From: Pseudomonadota bacterium
GTDB taxonomy: Bacteria; Myxococcota; Myxococcia; Myxococcales; Myxococcaceae
DNA: 10,145 bases
Reading direction: 5' to 3'
Assembly: GCA_023424585.1 (NCBI GenBank)
Contig: JAFADT010000719.1
Coordinates: 1 to 10,145 of the forward strand
Made by a program: the position numbers and the translations under genes. The notes under the pieces are model-generated. The model had not been told where the DNA came from, searched no databases, and saw only the letters and a program-made list of their open reading frames with translations. Below are positions 5,587-10,145 of the stretch, one piece after another; positions within the stretch are counted from its first letter, which is position 1, and every line of letters starts with the position of its first letter.

Positions 5587-6924
5587 TTGGACCTGCTTCT
5601 CACTGGCGCCACCGTCGTCACCATGAACCGCGACCGCGAGGTGCTGCCTCGCGCGGACGTGCTCGTGCAGGACGGGCGCATCGCGAAGGTGGGCCGCGGC
5701 CTGAAGGTGAAGGGCGCCCGCCGCGTCCTGGACCTCGCCGGGCAGGTGGTGATGCCCGGCCTCATCCACGGCCACCTGCACGCCTGCCAGACGCTGTTCC
5801 GCGGCCACGCGGACAAGCGGGAGCTGCTGGACTGGCTGAGGGAGCGCATCTGGCCCATGGAGGCGGCGCACGACGCGGCGTCCCTGCGCGCCAGCGCGGA
5901 CCTCACCTTCGCGGAGCTCATCCGCTCCGGCTCCACGGCGGCGCTCGACATGGGCACCGTGCACCACTACGACGCCGTCTTCGAGTCCGCGCGCGACTGC
6001 GGCTACCGGCTCGTCGGCGGCAAGGCGATGAAGGACTCCGGCGCGGAGGTGCCGTCCGGCCTGCGCGAGACGACGGCGGACTCGCTGACGGAGAGCCTGG
6101 CGCTGATGGAGCGCTGGCATGGCACCCACGACAACCGCCTGCGCTATGCGTTCGCGCCGCGCTTCGCCCTGTCCTGCACGCCGGAGCTCCTGCGCGAGGT
6201 GGGCCGGCTGTCGCGCGAGAAGGGCGTGCGCATCCACTCGCACGCCAGCGAGAACCGCACGGAGACGGACGTGGTCCGCCAGGTGACGGGCCAGGACAAC
6301 ATCGCCTTCTTCGACGGGCTGGGGCTCACCGGCCGCCACGTCACGCTGGCCCACTGCGTGTGGGTGGAGGGCGAGGAGCAGCGGCTGCTGCGCGAGTCCG
6401 GCACGGTGGTGTGCCACTGCCCGGGCTCCAACCTGAAGCTCGCGTCGGGCTACGCGCGCGTGCCGGAGCTGCTGAAGGACGGCATCCCCGTGGCGCTGGG
6501 GGCGGACGGCGCCCCGTGCAACAACACGCTGGATCTGTTCCACGAGATGCGGCTCGCGTCCGTGCTGCACAACCCGCGCGTGGGCCCGGTGGCGATGACG
6601 CCCATGCACGTCCTGGAGATGGCCACGCTGCACGGCGCGCGCGCCCTGGGCCTGGAGGACGAGGTGGGCTCCGTGGAGGTCGGCAAGCGCGCGGACCTCA
6701 CCGTGGTGGACACGCGCGGCCTCCACTTCTGCCCGCTGCCCGAGGACGTCACGGGCCCGCTGGTGTACTCGGCGCGCTCCACGGACGTGTCGCACGTGCT
6801 CATCGACGGCAAGCTGGTGCTGCGCGAGGGCGAGCTGACCACGCTGGACGCGAACGCGGTGCTGGCCAACGCCCGCACGCAGGCCGCGAAGCTCTTCGCG
6901 CGCGCGAAGCTCCAGGCCTCCTAG
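5587..6924 (+). CDS. Amidohydrolase of the ATZ/TRZ (MtaD/SsnA-like) deaminase family
   Basis: Predicted metal-dependent deaminase of a nucleobase, nucleoside or related aminated ring, 445 residues, cytoplasmic. The fold order is typical: N-terminal beta-sandwich strands (1-55), MPGLIHGHLH with metal ligands His63 and His65 (56-65), TLFRG (69-73), IWPMEAAHD (88-96), HSHASE with His219 and Glu222, LAHC with His256, and GADGAPCNNTLDLF with Asp307 (305-318). GKRADLTVVD (366-375) returns to the sandwich. These residues match the mononuclear MTA/SAH deaminase, chlorohydrolase and guanine deaminase-like subgroup. Substrate cannot be fixed by eye; the position 11 bases after cdd and near a nucleoside importer favours a salvage deaminase. 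The start is TTG at 5587, with AGGA (5574-5577) overlapping the cdd stop as ribosome-binding site. Its stop overlaps the stop of the convergent kinase gene. Confidence 0.88.
   Translation: MDLLLTGATVVTMNRDREVLPRADVLVQDGRIAKVGRGLKVKGARRVLDLAGQVVMPGLIHGHLHACQTLFRGHADKRELLDWLRERIWPMEAAHDAASLRASADLTFAELIRSGSTAALDMGTVHHYDAVFESARDCGYRLVGGKAMKDSGAEVPSGLRETTADSLTESLALMERWHGTHDNRLRYAFAPRFALSCTPELLREVGRLSREKGVRIHSHASENRTETDVVRQVTGQDNIAFFDGLGLTGRHVTLAHCVWVEGEEQRLLRESGTVVCHCPGSNLKLASGYARVPELLKDGIPVALGADGAPCNNTLDLFHEMRLASVLHNPRVGPVAMTPMHVLEMATLHGARALGLEDEVGSVEVGKRADLTVVDTRGLHFCPLPEDVTGPLVYSARSTDVSHVLIDGKLVLREGELTTLDANAVLANARTQAAKLFARAKLQAS
6885..6909. terminator. Overlapping palindromes near the convergent gene ends, possible bidirectional terminator
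   Basis: CTTCGCGCGCGCGAAG (6894-6909) is a 16-bp perfect palindrome. Its left half also pairs with CGCGAAG at 6885-6891, giving a CGCGAA/TTCGCG stem with a GCTC loop. One central arm can therefore pair with either of two identical flanking arms. The site lies just before the shared stop codons at 6921-6924 and works equally on both strands. There is no T-tract, and the bases also encode AKLFARAKL of the amidohydrolase. Confidence 0.3.
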
Positions 6925-8333
6925 CGGCGCTGCGCGGCCGGCGAGTCCGGGGCCGGCGACGTGGCCGGCTGCGCACGCGGCAGGCGCAGCACGAAGGACG
7001 TGGCCCAGCCCTCCGCGTCCTCCACGCCCAGCCTGCCGCCGTGGGCCTCCGCCGCCAGCCGGGAGAAGTACAGCCCCAGGCCGTAGCCCCGGCGGCCCTC
7101 CTTCTCGCGGTGGCCCTGCACGTACTTGTCGAAGAGGGTCTCGCGCGCCTCCGGCGGGATGGTGATGCCGTCGTTGCGCACGGCCAGCCACTGCTCGCCC
7201 GCCGTCTCGCCGGCCTCCAGGCGCACGCGCCCGCCGGACGGGGCGTAGCGGAGCGCGTTGGTGGCCAGGTTCTCCACCACGCGGATGAGCAGGCCCGCGT
7301 CGCCCACCAGTTGGTAGCCCGGCGGGCAGGACAGCTCCAGCCGGATCTTCCGCAGCCGGGCCGCGCCGTCCAGCGAGCGGCGCACCTCGTCGAAGAGGGG
7401 CGCCACCGGGAAGGGCTGCTTGCGCGGGGACAGCCGGCCCTGCTCCAGGCGGGGCACGTCCAGCAGGTCGGAGATCATCCGGTCCAGGCGCGCGGTGACG
7501 GCCAGGCCCGTGCGCACGGACTCCACCATGGGCGTCCCGATGGGCAGCTCCTGCTCCATCCAGGACAGCGACAGCGTCACGGCGGACAGCGGCGAGCGCA
7601 GGTCATGCACCAGGAACTGCATCAGCTGCTCCTGGTGGGCCTGGAGCGCCTCCAGCTGGGCGTTGCGCGCGTGGGCCTCGGACAGCATGCGCTCGATGGT
7701 GCGGTGGGCGTCCTCCACCTCGGTGGTGCGGCGGGCCCCCAGCTGCCGCGAGACCTCCGCGTGCGACAGGTCCATGGCCAGCTGCCGCAGCCGCCCCGTG
7801 CCGTAGTGGCTCACCGCCGCCACCAGCACCAGCGTCACCGCCGCCACGGCCATGGCGCCCGGGCCCACGCCCGCCTGGGCCATGAGGACCGCCTGGGCCA
7901 GCGACGCCAGGCCCGCGGTGCCGTAGACGAGCCACGGCATCAGCTCCAGGCCGGAGAGCGCGACCACCAGCGCGAACAGCCCCAGGCTGAAGCCCGCCAC
8001 CCCGGCGGGGAAGGGCGACATGGGCAGGGCCCACTGCTGGAGGCCGAACACCAGCCCCACGTCGACCAGGGACTGCACCACGCCCAGCTGCTTCGTCACC
8101 GGCTTGGAGCGCAGCGCGAACAGCAGCGCCACCACGCCGCCGTAGCAGAGCAGGAGCGGCGGGTAGTGGGCCCAGTCCCGGGCGCCCGTCAGCCACAGCC
8201 CCAGGCCGATGGCGAAGAACACGACCGTGCCCACCAGCCGCACCGTCGCCCCCGCGCCCAGGACGCGCCGGCGCTGGGCGGCCACCACCCGCGCGAGCTC
8301 GTCTTCAAAGGCAACGGGAGGGGTCGGGTCCAT
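6921..8333 (-). CDS. Membrane sensor histidine kinase (orphan)
   Basis: A 470-residue two-component kinase. The N-terminal half has about five or six hydrophobic segments (roughly 30-50, 57-75, 84-100, 108-130, 133-152, 158-176) with very short loops and no sizeable periplasmic domain, suggesting sensing within or at the membrane. A helical linker (about 180-235) leads to the dimerisation domain with phospho-acceptor His243 in HDLRSPLS. The ATPase domain shows the N box ENLATNALRYAP (354-365; Asn355, Asn359), G1 NDG (387-389), F box LFDKYVQG (400-407) and G2 GYGLGLYF (416-423), so it looks active. A Pro/Ser/Ala-rich tail ends the protein. No HAMP domain was seen and no response-regulator gene is in the window, so its partner is unknown. 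ATG at 8333 lacks a strong ribosome-binding site. It is divergent from pspA, so a link to envelope stress is possible but not shown. Confidence 0.9.
   Translation of the reverse strand: MDPTPPVAFEDELARVVAAQRRRVLGAGATVRLVGTVVFFAIGLGLWLTGARDWAHYPPLLLCYGGVVALLFALRSKPVTKQLGVVQSLVDVGLVFGLQQWALPMSPFPAGVAGFSLGLFALVVALSGLELMPWLVYGTAGLASLAQAVLMAQAGVGPGAMAVAAVTLVLVAAVSHYGTGRLRQLAMDLSHAEVSRQLGARRTTEVEDAHRTIERMLSEAHARNAQLEALQAHQEQLMQFLVHDLRSPLSAVTLSLSWMEQELPIGTPMVESVRTGLAVTARLDRMISDLLDVPRLEQGRLSPRKQPFPVAPLFDEVRRSLDGAARLRKIRLELSCPPGYQLVGDAGLLIRVVENLATNALRYAPSGGRVRLEAGETAGEQWLAVRNDGITIPPEARETLFDKYVQGHREKEGRRGYGLGLYFSRLAAEAHGGRLGVEDAEGWATSFVLRLPRAQPATSPAPDSPAAQRR
6936..6969. repeat. Repeated GGCCGGC motifs in the 3' end of the kinase gene
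   Basis: GGCCGGCGA occurs at 6936-6944 and 6951-6959 (15-base period), and GGCCGGC again at 6963-6969. Each holds the palindrome GCCGGC, so neighbouring copies can form 6-bp stems. On the minus strand they encode the Ser/Pro/Ala-rich tail of the kinase. They lie just downstream of the amidohydrolase stop and could help end its transcript. Confidence 0.45.
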
Positions 8334-8620
8334 GCGACGCTCTGGTTTTCCCCGCTTCCTCTCCCCCCGGCAAGTTCATGGCCACAGCGTCTTTCGCGAC
8401 CCCGGGCGGACGCCTAAAGGGGCCGGGAGCGGCGAACGGGGGCCGCCCGGGGGCCCCGGACCCGGCCGGACTGGCGGGCGGGCGGGCGGACCTCCGGGGG
8501 CAATCAGCCGTTCCGGGCGGGCGTAGTCACGATGACACGCGCCTCGCGGCCGGATGCTTGTGGGCGTCGGAGTTCGTGTAAGGTGGCTGGCATTACGCAC
8601 AGGCGGAGGTGAGAGCCGAC
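8334..8620. promoter_or_regulatory. GC-rich divergent spacer between the kinase gene and pspA
   Basis: This 287-base gap must carry the 5' signals of two divergent genes. Bases 8401-8520 are extremely GC-rich, with GGGGCC (8419-8424) pairing with GGCCCC (8452-8457) and a run of GGGC units (8473-8489) followed by GGGGG (8496-8500). A small dyad GTCA-CGA-TGAC lies at 8526-8536. Upstream of pspA, TTGTGG (8558-8563) and TAAGGT (8579-8584) make a possible -35/-10 pair with a short 15-base spacer. On the minus strand a TTGCCG (8373-8368) is a weak -35-like match for the kinase gene. Short open frames here are not convincing as genes. Confidence 0.45.
8605..8610 (+). promoter_or_regulatory. Ribosome-binding site deciding the pspA start
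   Basis: GGAGGT lies ten bases before ATG at 8621. The longer in-frame alternative, GTG at 8609, would overlap this site and add four residues not typical of PspA, so ATG at 8621 is preferred. Confidence 0.65.
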
Positions 8621-9358
8621 ATGTGGCAGCGATTCAAGAGAGCGATGCGGAGCTTCGCGGGCTTCTTCGTCTCCTCCATCGAGGACCCGGAGCTGATCCT
8701 CGAGCAGAACATCCGCGACCTGAATGATCAGGTCCCCAAGATGAACGAGTCCATCGCCATGGTCCGGGCGAATGTGACGCTCCTGGAGAAGGAGAACCAG
8801 AAGTACCAGCAGGACGTGCGGGAGCTGACGGCCAAGGTGAAGGCCGCCATCCAGGCGGGCCGCGACGACCTGGCCGGCACCTACGCGACCAAGCTGCAGG
8901 CGGAGAAGGAGGCCCTCGCCCGCAACGAGCAGCAACTGGAGCTCGCCAAGCAGGCCTATGAGAAGGCGCTGAACGTCAAGAAGGCGTTCATGCGCGAGAA
9001 GGACAAGAAGACCCACGAGGCGATGAACGCCATCCGGGACGCGCGCCGCGCCAAGTGGCAGGCGAAGGTCGCCGACACGATGGAGTCCTTCACCGTGGCG
9101 GGCGTGGACTCCACGCACGACGAGATGCTGCGCAAGGTGCAGGAGAAGACGGCCATCAACGAGGCGCGCATGCAGATGGCGCTGGACACGGTGGACCACC
9201 AGGGCGCGCTCATCGAGGAAGAGGCCGAGAAGCTCCAGGCCAACGAGCTGGTCAAGCAGATGAAGATGGAGATGGGCCTGCTGGACAGCCCCGCGCCGGT
9301 GTCGGACGTGGGGGCGGGTCCGGAAAAGACCATCGGCAAGAAGGTGGAGATCAAGTAG
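8621..9358 (+). CDS. pspA: PspA/IM30 (Vipp1) family protein
   Basis: Peripheral membrane protein of the PspA/Vipp1/ESCRT-III superfamily, which binds stressed inner membrane and forms oligomeric coats that limit proton leakage. It has 245 residues (E. coli PspA has 222) and is almost wholly helical and charged. The amphipathic N-terminal helix (1-20, [20 protein letters not shown]) is followed by the family hallmark [14 protein letters not shown] (21-34), then long coiled-coil helices (about 35-130 and 135-215). A flexible tail (222-245) ends in a lysine-rich stretch. No PspB, PspC or PspF partner lies in the window. A binding-protein gene follows after 33 bases on the same strand, and a histidine kinase gene lies divergently upstream, so control by something other than PspF is plausible. 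The family assignment is firm; the stress it serves is inferred. Confidence 0.92.
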   Translation: MWQRFKRAMRSFAGFFVSSIEDPELILEQNIRDLNDQVPKMNESIAMVRANVTLLEKENQKYQQDVRELTAKVKAAIQAGRDDLAGTYATKLQAEKEALARNEQQLELAKQAYEKALNVKKAFMREKDKKTHEAMNAIRDARRAKWQAKVADTMESFTVAGVDSTHDEMLRKVQEKTAINEARMQMALDTVDHQGALIEEEAEKLQANELVKQMKMEMGLLDSPAPVSDVGAGPEKTIGKKVEIK

Positions 9359-9368
9359 GTCTCCCCTC

Positions 9369-9395
9369 ATGAAAGGGGCCGGCGCACACGGATGA
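9369..9395 (+). other. Possible 8-codon leader ORF overlapping the binding-protein start (ATGA)
   Basis: ATG at 9369 opens a frame MKGAGAHG that ends in TGA at 9393-9395, overlapping the next start codon as ATGA. A weak AGGT lies at 9357-9360 within the pspA stop region. CCCCT (9363-9367) can pair with AGGGG (9374-9378) around the ATG. This could couple translation between pspA and the binding protein, or be chance. Confidence 0.15.
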
Positions 9396-10145
9396 AGCTG
9401 CACCGCGGACCCGGCCTCTTTCTCTTCCTCGCGCTCTGTGCCCTGGGCGCGGGGTACGTCTTCGCCTCCCGGGCGGGCTACCTCGACCGCTTGCAGGCGC
9501 GCTTCTTTCCCTCCACCCGTGAGGCGGTGCGGCTGTCCCCGGGCGACTTCCCGGCGGGCGTCGCGGCCCCGGTGGCGGACGTGGCGTCGGTGCCGCTGCG
9601 GCCCGTGCTCATCGGCTTCACCCCGCGCGGCTCCGCGTCCGCGCTGCTCGTCGCCACCGGCGGCGCCACCACCCTGGACAACCCCACCACGCCCCCCGGC
9701 GCCGCGCAGGGCCTGCTCAAGACGGCCTACGCGCTGGACGCCCGCGCGGTGCTCTTCGCGCGCGAGGAGGAGCTGAAGCAGGCCCTGTCCGTGGGCGCGG
9801 AGAACGGCGGCGTGGACATGGCGGCCCTGTCGGTGGACCGGCTGGCGTCCTGGGCGCCCACGCTGAGGGACGCGGCGCCGCGCACGGTGCTGCTCGTGGG
9901 GCGCAGCCGGGGCCAGGAGGCCATGGCGGCGGTGGGCGTGCCGGACCTGGCCAGCCTGCGCGGCAAGCGGGTGGGCGTGTATCCGGGCGGCTCGTCGCAC
10001 TACTTCGCCCTGTGGGTGCTGGCGCGGGCGGGGCTGCGCACGTCGGACGTGCGCTGGGTGGACCTGCCCTCCACGCTGGACGCCGGCCGGGCCCTGCGGG
10101 AGGGGCGGGCGGACGTGGTGGTGGGGCTGTGGGGCGACGTGGAGC
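9392..10145 (+). CDS. Membrane-anchored NMT1/SsuA-like ABC substrate-binding protein, N-terminal part (cut at right edge)
   Basis: The 251 visible residues begin with a hydrophobic anchor or signal (about 8-26, [18 protein letters not shown]) without a clear cleavage site or lipobox, then a short linker and a periplasmic binding-protein fold. Diagnostic is [32 protein letters not shown] (about 184-215), the dLkGKkvgv...Gs..hy.l...L...Gl block of NMT1/TauA/SsuA-type proteins, followed by VRWVDLP and an [15 protein letters not shown] block (231-245). Earlier parts (about 71-160) fit the first lobe: [20 protein letters not shown] and [14 protein letters not shown]. It starts 33 bases after pspA and is probably co-transcribed. 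With no permease or ATPase nearby, it may be an envelope sensor or accessory protein rather than a transporter part; that is inference. The C-terminus, and any fused domain, lies outside the window. Confidence 0.8.
   Translation, partial: MKLHRGPGLFLFLALCALGAGYVFASRAGYLDRLQARFFPSTREAVRLSPGDFPAGVAAPVADVASVPLRPVLIGFTPRGSASALLVATGGATTLDNPTTPPGAAQGLLKTAYALDARAVLFAREEELKQALSVGAENGGVDMAALSVDRLASWAPTLRDAAPRTVLLVGRSRGQEAMAAVGVPDLASLRGKRVGVYPGGSSHYFALWVLARAGLRTSDVRWVDLPSTLDAGRALREGRADVVVGLWGDVE

Noticed and set aside
5572..7191. Minus-strand open frame of 539 codons opposite the amidohydrolase
   Set aside because: His/Arg/Ala-rich shadow of the amidohydrolase and kinase genes; no motifs.
6360..8417. 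Plus-strand open frame of 685 codons opposite the kinase
   Set aside because: Antisense shadow of the kinase, which has all its catalytic boxes; composition is Gln/His/Arg-rich.
8378..8581. Small open frames in the divergent spacer
   Set aside because: Gly/Pro/Arg-rich, no ribosome-binding site, no similarity I recognise; they reflect the GC-rich tract.
8584..8599. Possible sigma-54 promoter (TGGC...CGCA with GG-N10-GC spacing) before pspA, attractive because E. coli psp is sigma-54 dependent
   Set aside because: The predicted start of transcription (about 8609) would fall at the end of the pspA ribosome-binding site, removing most of it; the -12 element is also weak.
8609..8623. GTG at 8609 as the pspA start
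   Set aside because: It overlaps the GGAGGT ribosome-binding site that serves ATG at 8621, and the family N-terminus fits the ATG.
8504..10000. Minus-strand open frame of 498 codons opposite pspA and the binding protein
   Set aside because: The plus strand carries clear PspA and NMT1-like motifs; this frame has none.
1..10145. Search for tRNA, rRNA, CRISPR arrays, insertion sequences, phage genes or integration sites
   Set aside because: No cloverleaf, spaced direct-repeat array, transposase motif or attachment-like repeats were seen; the only tandem repeat is the linker repeat at 8-80.

Overview
The window is GC-rich throughout (about 70% by eye) and almost entirely coding, with strong G/C bias at third codon positions. 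The gene types are a PilZ protein, an orphan multi-TM histidine kinase, a PspA/IM30 protein next to an NMT1-like binding protein, and a BMP-type nucleoside transporter. Together with base composition they suggest a myxobacterium of the Myxococcus/Corallococcus type. This is an inference from style and content; there is no rRNA marker here.

Left part (1-2040, minus strand): a basic-membrane-protein (BMP/PnrA-type) lipoprotein gene is followed, with overlapping stop and start, by the first half of a duplicated ABC ATPase of the nucleoside/simple-sugar type. That gene runs off the left edge, and permease genes are expected beyond it. A 91-base divergent control region (2041-2131) separates this importer from the plus-strand genes.

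Middle part (2132-6924, plus strand): pyrimidine-nucleoside phosphorylase (deoA/pdp), a rhodanese-E1 (MoeB/ThiF-like) fusion, a PilZ-domain protein, cytidine deaminase (cdd) and an ATZ/TRZ-type amidohydrolase. The importer, phosphorylase, cytidine deaminase and probable nucleobase/nucleoside deaminase form a coherent uptake-and-salvage module: nucleoside enters, cytidine is deaminated, and the glycosidic bond is phosphorolysed. The rhodanese-E1 and PilZ genes interrupt it without an obvious metabolic link. Hairpins after the rhodanese-E1 gene (4602-4616) and after the PilZ gene (5132-5152) suggest the plus strand is split into two or three transcripts.

Right part (6921-10145): a membrane histidine kinase on the minus strand meets the amidohydrolase tail to tail, sharing stop codons inside a CTAG. 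A strong palindrome lies just before the junction. Beyond a GC-rich 287-base divergent spacer lie pspA and a membrane-anchored NMT1/SsuA-like substrate-binding protein that runs off the right edge. This looks like an envelope-stress pair; no PspB, PspC or PspF gene lies in the window.

No tRNA, rRNA, CRISPR array, insertion sequence or phage gene was seen. Two large genes are cut by the window edges: the ABC ATPase at the left and the binding protein at the right.
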